DNA of 64,000 bases from Nephromyces sp. MM_2019 (lineage: Eukaryota; Apicomplexa; Aconoidasida; Nephromycida), in the NCBI GenBank assembly GCA_015657535.1, contig JADHZB010000914.1, positions 22,508 to 86,507 on the forward strand, given 5' to 3'. A program made the position numbers and the translations under genes. The notes beneath the pieces were generated by a model. It was not told the DNA's origin and did not search any database. It worked only from the letters and a program-made list of their open reading frames with translations. This document shows, in pieces, positions 22,954 through 35,900 of this stretch; positions within the stretch are counted from its first letter, which is position 1, and every line of letters starts with the position of its first letter.

Positions 22954-25900
22954 ATGAAATCCGGCACTCAGTATATGCCGCATGATAACCTGATGCTTAT
23001 GAACTCAACGAGGCCAACTCGTAAGTGCCTAATACTGGTATATGGATTGCCTGGAAGCGGGAAGAGCAGCTTCTGTAGTAATATAGTTGCTAGTTTCCCT
23101 TTTCGGAAAAGTGAGCTCAAGAGGCAGCAGTATGCGGAAGCTGTGATAGAGCCATTGAATACCCCGAATGGCATAGCTTCATCTGCTTTTAAAAAAGGTG
23201 AATATGTAAGTTTTTCCACTTTTAAAAGAGTAAAGTCACATTCATTTGTTGAAAGCAGGCACAGATTAGGAAAGATAAGAAAGTTTCTTTGTTTCCACTA
23301 CAGGTGCTATAGTTGAGCGTATCGAGGCATGGAGTAAGTTCAATGTCCAAGTACATTACTTGAATTTTGACCAGTTTGAAGATGTTGCTGATCCCCACAA
23401 AAAGTTTCACGTTATATCCAAAGATTTAGAGCGTCACGGAGTGTTTGATCATGAAAACTGGAAGCTTAGTAGAAAGCGCGCATATAGTGAAACGGAGCAG
23501 ATATTGAGAGAGTGGAATCACGAGGATAAGCAACACTATGTAACGACTGAGGATGTTAGATATATGCTACTGGTAGATGATACTTTTCATCTCCGTTCAA
23601 TGAGGAAACGCTTCTACTTCTTGGCTCGGAAATGTGAGGGTTAAATTTCATTTTTTCGCCATGAAATATAGTGTATGTGTTTTATGTTATAGAAATAAAG
23701 TCCACTGTATCTTTCAATTAACTTGTGGCGACGCTGTTCTTCTATTCGCAGTGAGGCCGCATAATTTAATAGCATCAAGATTTGCTCTTTTCTAAGTGTT
23801 TATATAGTATGTGCATAAGCTTAGAGAAAGTGGCTGTTGAAGAAGCAACCGAGTGGAGGTTACTACGAAGGTAAAAATATTTGGATGAAGATACTCTAAA
23901 TAGGGAAGTGGGCAACAATAACAGCCACTCGAGCCACCATTTAATTATGAGCGGGAAGATTTATAGAATTGCATGCCTATAGCAGGATTAAAATGTTGAA
24001 TTTTAAATTGCATCTATTGCGCTACTTCTTTTTATAGCTCATTGTGATCTCTATGAAATCGCTTAAATATAACTGCTACTTTAGTGCGCTTTGATTTCTT
24101 CATAGTTTAAGCATTTTTCATTCCGACAAAAAAGTCCCGTTGTCTTCACTTGAGGTATTCTGGCCGATTATTTTTATGTTTTTCGTATTTTCAGACGATT
24201 TTGCATATCATCAAATACTCATAGATGCACCGCTAGACGTATGTCTAAAAAGAATTTCTTTACGACCTATTGAAAAGCAGATACCTGCTGCTGTTATGCA
24301 TCAGAATTCCCAATCCCTGAAGGAGAATGAAGTGCTGAAGCGTGGGAAGGGGTGGAATTTTGTATAAATATTTCTTTAAAGATAGTGTTATATACTATTT
24401 TTTTAATTGTAGTAATGTTCTTATTCGTAGGTCACTTTTAAGAGCGCTGCATCTTATTATGATAAAACCTCATTTTTCCTGCTCTCTGATATCTTGTGGC
24501 CATAGAATAATTCGAAATTGTTTTTGATTGCAGTATCCTCTTTATCTTTCAACCTGTGTTATTTCTAAACCTATTTTCTGTTAGAGTGGTTCGGAGGTTG
24601 CGCTAGTTTTTCCTGAAGTGACATCAATTTTAGAGCAGAAATACGCGCTTTCTAAGAAGATGAAGCATTGGGAAAATGATACTGGTGTTACTTCGTGGAA
24701 AATTCCTTACGGCGCCGCCCTAGCAGACATGGCAAGTCTTAGTTTTGGGGATGACATGATAATGCAAAAACTGGCTGAATTCATTATAGCTGTCAAACTT
24801 GTAACTTTTAAAGTAGCGCATCTTTTTCAAAAGTTTAAAGCCGCTCTTTTCTCTATTTGCTATACAATCGGTGCTGCAATAGTAGGTATCGCTCCCATAT
24901 ATTAGCTTTTTAATGCCAAACTATTCCTTCAATTTATTTAGGTACAAAGCTTTCTCTTTGCTTTCCTTCCTGAAAACAATGAAATTTGGAGAGCTTCAGA
25001 CTGCCCCAAGGAAGGATTTCAAGACAATATGCCAATGACATCCTCAACGGTAGCCATTTACCTTTTTAAGGTTTTTTACCGTAGCAAACTTCCCGATTAT
25101 AGTTTCATATGTGGTTTTTCTACGATATATTCCCTTCTTTAGTTAATAGCGTTACCTGTGCATCGTTTTGAGATTTTATTTTGACTTGCTTTTCACCTTA
25201 ATATTTTGGGCCAGTTGTATTCTTTCACTATTCTGCTTAATCCTGGCATTGCCAGGTGCTAAGCTACTGTCCTGGAATTATTCGTACTCTAGCTATCGTC
25301 ATCTTCACTCCCGTTTTATGCAAGAACACTACAGCATTTTCCCCATTGCTAGGAGAACTTCTTTCTTTTATGGTATCAAAGGAAAGATATCTCCTTTTCT
25401 TTTTCTTTACTGCGTAGAGAGTTGTGTTCGACTTGCTACAGGAAAAACCCGGCACACCTTCGGTTGACTATATTTCCAAGTTTGAAGTGAAGATGCGGAG
25501 GTTGATTCACTCCTTCCAGTCCTCTATGGAAGGACCTCTTTATGATACTCCAGGTATTTGACTTCATTTTCAAGCTACAAACACGTCACTGTGCTTGGCA
25601 TGATAATGCCGCTTATACAACAAAATATCCATCTCCACAGCATATTAAAGCAATGAGTACATCTGCGTTCGTCAGTGAAATTCATTAACTCCCAAGAGAA
25701 AGTGGATTGAGAACATTAAATAGCAACCACTTGTTTTACGATACAATTTTTTTTTATCCGTATTTAGGGCACCCAGATATGAGGTGTTGGAGAAGTACAG
25801 TTATACTTAATAGCTACTGTTCACATGGGAAAAGAGTTCAAGGCATTGTAACCCCAGAATTCATGCAGCTACATTCCTATGTATTACTTGCCATTAATTC

Positions 25901-26908
25901 ACTGTTCGCAGCGAAATTATCCTTATTCTATAAAAAATTCGCTAACCTCAAGAAAGATATGGTACAAGGTGAGCGCTAGGCAAGGATAGCAACGGAAGTT
26001 ACTACATCATCCCTCCATTATATCCTTGACTGGTACAAGTGAACTTTCAAGTTTTTTACCGGCGCGCCCTTTCCTCGGCCGTTTTCAAGCAGTAACAGCT
26101 AACTTTTTCACATTCAGCATCATTGCTATCACTTCCAGTCATAGAAACTGTTGTCACAGGGATTATTTGATAATATTTCTCTCCACTAGCTTGAATACCA
26201 CTTAAGGTCTGAAAGGAAAAGGCAACTATAAATGAAAAAATGGACGTCTGCCAAGAAAAAAACCATTTTTGTATACAATCCGGACCACCACTCCGCTTCC
26301 AAAACCTGCTCCACGGGCCTTTGCATATTCAACTATAGTTCCGGCGCACCTTCCGCAGAGGGCGCATACTAACCAGAGGCACTAATTCCGTGTAAACTTG
26401 GCGAATGTCGCAGTTAAATCCCAGCTTCCCATTTTCCATTATATGGGCCAAACTTACGCGTTACACGGACATTTTTTACTCGTCTGTAACAGCTCCGCTG
26501 TACCACCCGCCCCTTACTCAGTTCAAATTGCAATTTTTTAGAATATCACTCCGCCGATTCGAGCTTTTCGTTCTCCTATATCTCACGAAAACCCAATCCA
26601 CCGTATCTCGGCACAACAAAACGCCCTCGGCGTGAAATTGATAACCTTTACAGTCCTCACAATGATTTACCATGAAATGGCCTCCTTCTACTTGTATTGC
26701 TTCAGAGTACAAGCGGCTGGCTAAGCAGATTGTTGGGAAAGATGCATCCACAGATTATTTACGCGTGGCGGAAGACTCGCCTTTAAGGTCGATGGAGAGA
26801 GTAAAAGACGAACTCACTAAACTGGAAGAGCGACTACTAAACAACAGTAGACGAGAACTACAAGCGATAATTTTGAGCGGCTCATCACCGTCTGGGACCG
26901 CGCCATAA
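22954..26908 (+). CDS. O-phosphoseryl-tRNA(Sec) kinase (PSTK) with C-terminal extension
   Basis: PSTK phosphorylates Ser-tRNA(Sec), the step before SepSecS makes selenocysteinyl-tRNA. Exons are 22954-23197, 23304-23633, 24195-24361, 24585-24800, 24942-25049, 25418-25553, 25912-25968 and 26706-26908. All phases agree, for about 486 residues. Residues 26-38 hold the P-loop (LILVYGLPGSGKS). Further on are DFDQFED-like acidic elements, RYMLLVDDTFHLRSMRKRF then LARKY, and ILIDAPLDVCLKRISLRP, which follow PSTK (DDNFYY-SMRYEVYQLARKY, CPLETCLQRN) rather than the related KTI12. The first four exons cover the family core. The last four add a roughly 170-residue basic and helical tail (about residues 320-486) that animal PSTK lacks. 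The tail exons are less certain; a longer alternative for exon 7 could begin near 25768. The start was set at the first ATG before the P-loop. Confidence 0.82.
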
Positions 26909-26947
26909 GACACCAAAAATTAATTACAAACAACACAGCTTCGAAGC

Positions 26948-27361
26948 ATGAAGTATACCTCCAGTTCAACCCACAAAAACTACGGACTCATAGACAGGTT
27001 TAACAGATCCAACGAAAAAGTAAACCCACAGCCCTTCTCCACTAAGACAAGCAATTCCCTGCAACCCATAATCAGCATGATAATGGCTTGTTTTTCTATC
27101 ACGCAATCGCCCACAGACAAACGGGAAATCCGATACGCTTCTCTTTATGGAGCATTCATCATCCAACAAGTTACGACCATTACTACAAGCTCAGCCGAAT
27201 GCCAACACTTTAAACCAGAACGAGTCTATAAAGACACTGAGCGCCCCATAATATTGCGCCTTTCCCATTACCTATCGGGCCATCAATATAAAAACTTCAC
27301 AGCCTGGGTAGTTATGACATTTGGTACCAAAAAACACAATAGGTCTACGCTTCGCGTGTGA
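26948..27361 (+). CDS. weak hypothetical ORF, 137 residues, after PSTK
   Basis: A single open frame starts at an ATG 40 bases past the PSTK stop codon. The product is Thr/Ser/Asn/Lys-rich with no motif I recognise and no signal or membrane segment. Its base use is A- and C-rich like the surrounding 3' flank, so it may simply be open 3' UTR of PSTK. Listed because it is long for this AT-rich setting. Confidence 0.15.
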   Translation: MKYTSSSTHKNYGLIDRFNRSNEKVNPQPFSTKTSNSLQPIISMIMACFSITQSPTDKREIRYASLYGAFIIQQVTTITTSSAECQHFKPERVYKDTERPIILRLSHYLSGHQYKNFTAWVVMTFGTKKHNRSTLRV

Positions 27362-29978
27362 TCCTTATTCAGGTAAACGAACGATTACTGGCACGAGGAA
27401 GTTCTTTGCAATATCCTGGTACTCGCCTGCTTACTAAACCTATCCCCCAAAAAAATTTATATCTGGATTTCTGTGCGAAAAATCTGTTTCGCGGGGCTAC
27501 CCCACTACTCGATTTCACCAAGCAAAAAATAACTTCAAAAAGAAAACCGTTTCATTCGCATCTTAAACAGGAAGGTCCATGAACTTATCTAGGAGCGCAT
27601 TGTCCGTGCGACACGTTATAGCGAATAATTCTGAGCGTGCTACTACTAATATAATACTACTACTACTATTGCTACTACTACTACTACTACATCATCTTAA
27701 CTAGTCTGATGCTCTCTATGAATGTTCGCAAATGCACAGACTACACAAAAAAATTACGCAGCACATATAGCACACATATGCCATATAGTGAAATTAAACG
27801 CGAGTCTCTTGCTATACTCGGATAACCTGCAAAAGGAGCGAAAGCACCCATGAAACTGTTTTAACATATAAAACAATGAAACATATACATATATTAATGC
27901 TGAAAAGCTTTGCTTATACCAAACCAACTGCTTAGTAGAAGCGGCAGATGAAATGGTGGTGCCGCCATTACACCTTTTTGCATGACTCAGCGGGAAAAAA
28001 GAGTTGAATGCTGACAAGCATATGCTACATCAAGAAAATGGAGTTGTAAGTTATCGCCGAGGAAAGAAAATATTATAAACTAAATCGCACGAATAAACCA
28101 TATATTAACAGACTAACATGCGGTGAAAATTTTTAATCAATGTACAGGAAGTGATTACAGGTTAGCATAGTCGTTCAGATGGAATGAACCGGCTGTTTTT
28201 GGACAAAAAAATCTGTGATTGGAAAGGGAAGAGGATGCGAAAACTCAACTATCCTTTCTCGCTTTAAGTGCACTTTGATCGAGAGCATACGAATGTTACT
28301 GTCTACAATCACTGAATAGAAAGCATATGCCGCACATTATTGTAGCGCCATAAGCAGTAGGAGTCAGCGCCCGTTGCCTGTGTATTAAGCTTCAAGGCTA
28401 CTGTGCTGCTTAATATTCATTGGAATAATTACACAATCATCGCATCAACGTGCATAATCGAAGAGACTATTTTGCTATTGCCAGTACATGCATTTGCATT
28501 ATAGCAAGTACAGCCCGCTCAGGCGGAACAAGCACTTACAGTTAAAGGTGTATGGAAATGAGTTGAATAAATTCAAGGCATCATATAAAAGCTACGGTTC
28601 TGCGTCTCATCTTCATGGTTTCCATTTTAAATAGCACAGCACACCCTTTTCGCACGGTGTATCACATGGTAAGATGGAGGAAAAAGTGATCTCCGTGACT
28701 GAAACAGTAAGATCGCCTGAACGAAGCTTATCGGAGAATTAAAATAGCTAATCTAAAGACCTTCTCAGCATATGTAAACAGAAAGTCTACTGCTGCCTTA
28801 TTCGATTAACGCTCAACATATACGACGATTATCTTTACCGCGAGAACTGGCTTTCCAAGTAAAGCCCTGCGTCGCCTTCGGCAGCCTTTACGAGGTCCAC
28901 CATATCGCACCCTGAATGTTTCCTCGGGTAAAGAAATACGTATAAAACACAGGAAATAAGAGTTTCTTCAAAATATAGAATTTCAGAAACAGCACAAAAG
29001 CAGTAAGCTTTCTTTCGTTTACAAACACTATACAATGGCCAGGGTTACGTCCAACCTTGGGGGATGATACAAATTGACGGGATCCATCAAAAGATTATAT
29101 GGTTTCAAGGTCGCCGCGCACAAGTAGCAGAAGATAGCGATCACAAATAGCAACAGCTCTGTACTCTTGAAAATGACTTTAAAAATATATACGAAAACGG
29201 AACTGGTAGAGAAATGTCCACTTTCTCCTCCAAATATCGACAGACATGAAAATCGCATCACAAATAATGGTCAACACACAGTTGCAAGTCCATTTTATTG
29301 AAATCAACAAGCCGTCACCAAACTACAACCTTTCCATTTGACGGATGGAACGAACTTCTGAGCGCATCAATTTCATCACTTAATCCAAGAAGACCGAAGA
29401 ATCGCCTCTTTTCTAATAATATTCCTCTCATAGTCCACATTGCCTATTCTGCTTCAATCGTTGAAAAAACTGTACCAGGGTGATGTCGTTTTCTAGTATT
29501 GGTCACGCGGGAACGTTTTAGGTAACAAAAGTACCAGTCCTATTTTCATGACAGCTTTCGCTAATCCATGACTCCTACATTTGCAAACGAATTAACCTGT
29601 CATACTCGCTATATACCTACTTTTAAACTGAAACACACAAGCGCGCGGTGATGTGAAAACTGGGACACTAACTATGCGCAAGTGATAAATACATAGGTCC
29701 AGCGCTCAAGGTTTCATCACTTACTACGGGATCGCTTAGGGTTTCATCAAATTATCCTCGTCAATTCTAATCAAATACTTTCCTCCAACTCCAAATCACA
29801 TACTCCTCCCTGGAGTCTAAATATAACTGCAGGCGCATGAAAAACGTGGAAAAGCTACAGAAATACACCGAATTTCCTTAAAATTACAAAGGGGGCGGCG
29901 CATAGCGTAGTATTCCACACAGAAATAAGAGGGGGCTTCTCGCAGCCATTCGGTAAATCGTTCATGGAATTGAGCTGA
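27362..29978. other. spacer at the boundary of two compositional domains
   Basis: No gene is recognised. A (TAC)n microsatellite lies at 27643-27693. A short - strand frame ending near 28838 has a coding-like tail (VDLVKAAEGDAGLYLES) but no supporting neighbours. From about 29.6 kb the (CA)n-rich character of the right part begins, and the 3' end of the kinase transcript is expected here. Confidence 0.4.
27643..27693. repeat. (TAC)n trinucleotide microsatellite
   Basis: Imperfect runs of tac/act triplets with a few interruptions (ata, attg) lie in noncoding sequence. Confidence 0.9.
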
Positions 29979-32900
29979 TTATACCGGGGAATTTTGGCTC
30001 AGTCCTAACTTTGCTGAATCATTGTAATAGTCATCCCATCCTACCTTTGAAACCGGATCGGGAATCCTACTAACAGGCTCAATCAACCTCTGGGAACTAC
30101 CCTGAAACACTAGGGCTCTCACAGACTCAGCGTCTACTGTGCAGGAAGAAGCAGAAGCATGCAGCAGAGGGGAATGTTTCCTAGTGTTTGAGCAACTAAA
30201 GTAAGCCACACACACATACATGCTGAGAGGGAGCTCATCCACACGCAATTAAAAGCTAATCCACACACACGCATGCTGAGAGGGAGCTAATCTACACACA
30301 CACTAAAGCCAAACTCATCTGTGGCTGAAAACTCGACGTGAAAAACAGGGTTTAAAACAGCGAGAAAAACCAGCATCATTAATATTTATAACTACAAGAT
30401 CATCACACTAAACTTATAGCAAATATGACTTCAATAGGGCATTTTCTAGGCATTTTATATATATCCTTTGAGCTTTATTGAGGTCTACCATCGATTGTCT
30501 TTAACTAAACCACTGCATCCATGATTTAGTACAGTGGCATAAGAATCAGCAGTACCGGAGTTTCCTTTATTCTAGGAAACTTCCCGGTATTAGCGGAAAA
30601 ATGCATTAAAGCAGATACGAAGAGTTTGCAAAACAATGGCAGGTAGCACACAAGATTGATTGAATATTACAGCTGAGAAGCGAATATATATCCACTAGAA
30701 AAATTAGGGGATTTGTGCGTTTCTTTGAAGATTTATCAGTGAAACTTCATACGTGTTTGTGTGTCCGTCAAATACGCACATAATTAGCAACATTAAGCAA
30801 ACACTACACCTCAACCGTCAAAACAAAGAATATCAAACAAGATATAAAGACAATTCCTCCAAAAAGCAAAGCACAGCACAAAAACAAACCAGCACACACA
30901 CACGTCAGAAACAACTACACAGCACCTCCTAATCACATAGGAACAACTCTTGGGTTTTATTGCATAAAAACCAGAAAAAATCAACATGTTTTAAGATGTA
31001 GTATCTACTAAATTATAATAGCTAGCAAATTTGCATCATACTACCACGAAATATATAATGCGAATATTTCTACTATCAAAAGGCAATAAAGAAGATTATC
31101 GTCAATTTCTAAATGAATTGAAACCTCCAGATACCTTTCTTAACAGGCCTTCGCCGCTCAATGGGACCATATTCCGAGAGAGCAGGTGATGCTGTAGTCC
31201 CGACAGGCGCTTTCTTCAGCTGCAACTGCCCCTTCCAGGGGAATGGAACTGCATCGGCAATTTGAACTAAAAAGAAGCGCACACACAGAGAACTACGCAC
31301 ACTGTACGTACACAAGAATACACCCAAAAAAACACACATCTACGTACTACCAGCAAAAAAAAATCCTTTAGCACATGTTTTTGCACACATCACGCCAATA
31401 CTTGCGAATCTGAGCTTGTGTGTGCAAATTTAGAAAAGAAACCGCCCTACACCATATATCGGCAAAAAAAAATTTGAGCCATCCACTACTTATTTGCAGA
31501 AAGATTGCTCTAAGAAACCAAAAAAAGTAAAAGAATAAAATTTCATACAAATTCGCGGAAATATTAAAAAAAACAAGTAGTGGAGCTCAGCAACAAAAGG
31601 TGAAAAAGCGATTTCATCAAAAAATCGGGATGAAAAGGAGGCTTACAAGGATAAGGCGCATTGAAGTATACCGGATAGCAAGTTGAAGACACAGATAAAC
31701 GTCCAGTCTTGACTGAGCTAGGAACAGGGGCTTTCTTGGTAGCTTGAGACACCCATTCATTGTTACGAACCTAGAGAAAGACAGAGAGTTCTAAACGATG
31801 ATGAAGCAGCAGAGTAGATTGTAATTGAAGCGTTTATTGTGTTCCTCTCAAATGAGGAAGAAGTAAAATGAAGATAATCAGCATATTCTTATTCGCTCTT
31901 TAAATTCTGACTAAGGAAACGGAGAATGAAAGCTCAAATGCATGAAGATTGAACAAAAATAAAGGGCAAAATCTTTGTGATCGAGCAAACTCGAATATGA
32001 GCCCGAGTATCGAGAGTGAGAAGAGAAAGTTAGCCATTTTCATGATACTTTGTTGTAATATAGTGCGAAACTTAAACAATCATACTCCATCACTAAAAAG
32101 ACAAGTATATTCTGCTAGAGTTACTGTTTCAGGGAGAATGCGAGTATCTTCAACCAAAAAAAAGACGATAAAAAAAAATTCGGATGCAAAATATGGGGAG
32201 TTAAGTGGATTTGAAGAATGATGACGAGAAAGGATGTGTGCGAGGAGAAATGATGTGTGTATCAAGCAAATTATGTGTGTGGAGCAACATGGTGTGTGCG
32301 AAAACAAAATTTTTAAGAAACAAAACTTGCCTGCTTCAACGTCACACGACTTTTTGGATCGATAATAAGCATTGATTTCAAGAGTGTGTAGACATCGCTG
32401 GAAATATGCTTCAGTCTCCCCGGGGGAAAGACGAGTGGCATGTTAATAATCTGATTGTAGGCATCCATGGTACCCTTGCTCTCGTTGTTCCACGGAAGGC
32501 ATCCAAACAACATCGCATAGAGAACCACTCCCAAACTCCAAACATCTACACCATTTGTGGGGAAAAATAGAATATTTTAGGGAGGAAAGCAAAGAAAAGT
32601 TTAATTGCACACACAGGGAGAAAAAACTAACACCGCACCAAAACTATCGGCTCAAAAGAGGTGTGTGTGTGTGAGAAAGGAGATCCTCTCTAAATAGGTG
32701 TGTGTGTGAGAAAGGAGATCCTCTCTAAATAGGTGTGTGTGTGAGAAAGGAGATCCTCTCTAAATAGGTGTGTGTGTGAGAAAGGAGATCCTCTCTAAAT
32801 AGGTGTGTGTGTGAGAAAGGAGATCCTCTCTAAATAGGTGTGTGTGTGAGAAAGGAGATCCTCTCTAAATAGGTGTGTGTGTGAGAAAGGAGATCCTCTC

Positions 32901-35900
32901 TAAACACGGTGTGTGTTCCAGACAGAATGGAAAAAATGAAATACGAGAAATGACACATTCTTAAGCTATTAAAAAAATAACTTTTAAAAATATCTACTTC
33001 TACAATCTCTTCAGATAATTTATCTTCAGAAAAAAGCTAGTTATGAATAATAACACCTATATAAGCTTGCACGTAAAAAAAAAGGAGAATAACATAATCT
33101 TCCTCTTCAATACAATAAACGATGAGGATCTCTGAATCTTCCTCCACAAAGCAAACACAAGAAGAAGCACTGAATCTTTTGGAAAACGATTCTAGATGAA
33201 CAGCATTGCAGCATATCCAAATAAAAAGGCAATATATTCTAAAAAAATCAAGCAATTCGGCTTTCACATGGTAGTTGAATATGCACAATAATTGGCTTCA
33301 AATCAATACTTTTAAACCCCTGTTGAAGAACAAGAATAAAACATACGCACTTTCCTACGCCTTCATATCAAAACATCCAAATGCGTCAGATATGTGTACG
33401 CAAAACAGGCAGAAAAGCTAACAAAAGGATGAAAATAAAAGAAATAGCTGCTCTGAATGCTACTTTTTAGAGAAAAGCTTCTTAGCGTATAGTTTAAGAA
33501 AATTAGATGCAATCGAGGGCAGTAAAATGCAATGAAGAGCAAAGCGGAGAATGAACTACATCACAACACTCACTGGATAACACAAAACACACACAGCATA
33601 ACACACTGCATAACACACAAAACAAGCTCAATTATAGCACAAAATGCTGAATTCCTCCCTTTACAAGAATACTCACCAACTGGCTCCGCTTCATAGCCTT
33701 CCGACTTGCTAGCTTTGAGTACCTCCGGAGCTGCATAACTAAGAGTTCCAACTGTATCATGCAATAGCCTTCCTCTCCGAAAGAACGTCGCAGCCCCAAA
33801 ATCTGCAAGAGAAGCAAAAGCGTCAAAATCAAATACTAAATACCAAGAGAATCACTCTATTCTCTCCAAATTACTCCTAAAGCTTGTGACACACACACAT
33901 GTCACTTCATCTCTTTGCTTAGTTTGCATAAAATATCTTGGGTATCTACGGCATACAATCTCCGGTTCCTGCAGTTCCAACTTTATCTGAGATGCTTGAA
34001 GTGGCTTGTACATGGTGGTGCATACGTGTGTGCATGCGCGGTAGTCCTCGTGCGTGGTAATGCTTGTGTGTTGTATGGTGTGTGTGGTATTGCGTGTACT
34101 ATTGATCTCAGGTTTTGACTTAAAAATAGTCACACGTGTGTTTACGCGTGCTACAGTATAAAAACGACTTTACTAGGAGGAAAACAAGGGCAACGCACAC
34201 ACTAGATAAATCACTATATCCGCATCCCAGCACACAAGGTGAAAACAAGGGCAATGCAGTCGCTATGAATTAAAACTACATGGTCACCCCGTTAGAAAGG
34301 CGTGCTCGATATTCACACACCGTTTGATCCACAATGAAATGACTTCAAGTCAGAAAAAAAGCTATGCTGTTACCACTGACAAAGTATAGCACACACAAGG
34401 CATACATAATACCATCTAGACGGTATAATAACCTAGGCATACAAAAAAAAACACACAGTAAACTTTGGAAAAAAAATTGCTGATAAAAGTCAGCAAGACT
34501 GTGTGCGTGGAAGATATTCTAGTATACTCTAAGCTCAAGAAAAAACCTAAAAAACAAACGTAAAATGCTGCAGATAATCTATGCTTTGAACATCCAGTGC
34601 CTCTAATTGACATGCTATCTTTCAAAGTCTACCAACTCAACAGGTAAAGAAAAAAAAAGCAATGAAACTCTAGCGATTTCCCTTAGATGCAACCTTCAAG
34701 AAGATTCTTCCTTCATTATCGTAAAGAAGAGGTGACGCAGTAGTTCATACCCATACCACACACACAACATAACCATCCAAAAAGCGCAGGGAAAACAAAC
34801 AAGATGCGACACACCATTCTGGCAGTTCAGTAAACACTTCATCACACGAGCACTGGCATAGCGAGCCACGTGCATCATCCAAAAATATCGGGGGAAAAGG
34901 AGGGGGGATGTTAAGGAGGGGGGGGGCGAAGAATGGTAAAAAGGAGAAGAAGCGGGAGAAGAGGAAGACGAATAAGCAGAAGAAAAAACGGAAGAAGAAT
35001 ACGCAAAAGAAGAAGAAGAATAAGCAAAAGAAGAAGATGAAGAAGAATAAGCAAAAGAAGAAGAGAAAGAAGAAGAAGAAGAATAAGCAGAAAAAGAAGG
35101 AGAGGAAGAAGAGGAAGAAGAGGAAGAAGAATAAGCAAAAGAAGGAGAAGCGGAAGAAGAATAAGCAGAAAAAACATAGGAAGAGGAAGAAGAGGAAGAA
35201 GAATAAGTAGAAAAGGCAGAAGAATAAGTAGAAGAAGATGAAGAAGAATAAGCAAAAGAAGAAGAGGAAGAAGCAGAAGAGAAAAAAAAAGCAGTGGAAG
35301 AAGAAGAGGAAGAAGAGGAGGAAGAAGAAGAAGAATAAGAATAGCAACAAGAATAAGCAGAAGAAGAAAAAGAAGAAGATGAAGAAGAGGAGGAAGAATA
35401 AGAAGAAAAAGAAGAAGACCCAAAAGAAGAAGACCCAAAAGAAAAAGACCCAAAAGAAGAGGAAGAAAAACACCCAGAAGAAGACGCAGAAAACCAAAGA
35501 GAAAATCCCTCAAATCATATACACCTAAATTCTAGTGCTTATATCAAATGATGAAATAAAAAGTTCGGTTTCTACTCTCACCTTCAAAAACCAAATACAC
35601 CTTCTTGAAGGATACTATAATAAATCAAATCATAAAGGCTTCCCCTTCATCACCGCATACAACTACCGCATATCTAAACTTTGGAAAAAATTGCTCCCCA
35701 ATTTCCCCTCAAAATAGCCACACACAGCCTGCGCTAGATCAAGGCTCTCAGCCACATCAAAAGAACAAATCCTCCCCCAAGGCAAGCAAAGCCAACTCCT
35801 GTCCCTTGCTCTTGTTTAAAGCTTTAAAAAACTTCCTCCTCACCTGCCACTTTAACTTCATATTCACTAGCAATAGGAGCCTTCGACACACGCTTAAGTT

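Noticed and set aside
22954..24361. KTI12 (Elongator-associated) identity for the P-loop kinase
   Set aside because: The DDTFHLRSMRKRF-LARKY and CLKRISLRP blocks follow PSTK more closely than KTI12, though both families are related.
24999..25018. Similarity of ccccaaggaaggattt to the hairpin arm near 2557
   Set aside because: Only one arm, one insertion, and it lies inside a PSTK exon; most likely coincidence.
32659..32905. Possible CRISPR-like array
   Set aside because: Units are directly adjacent without unique spacers, no cas-like genes occur, and the genome is eukaryotic.
34745..35528. Long open frames of 96-250 residues on both strands through the purine tract
   Set aside because: The products are almost only Lys/Glu/Asn or Phe/Leu, set by the base composition of a repeat inside a kinase intron.
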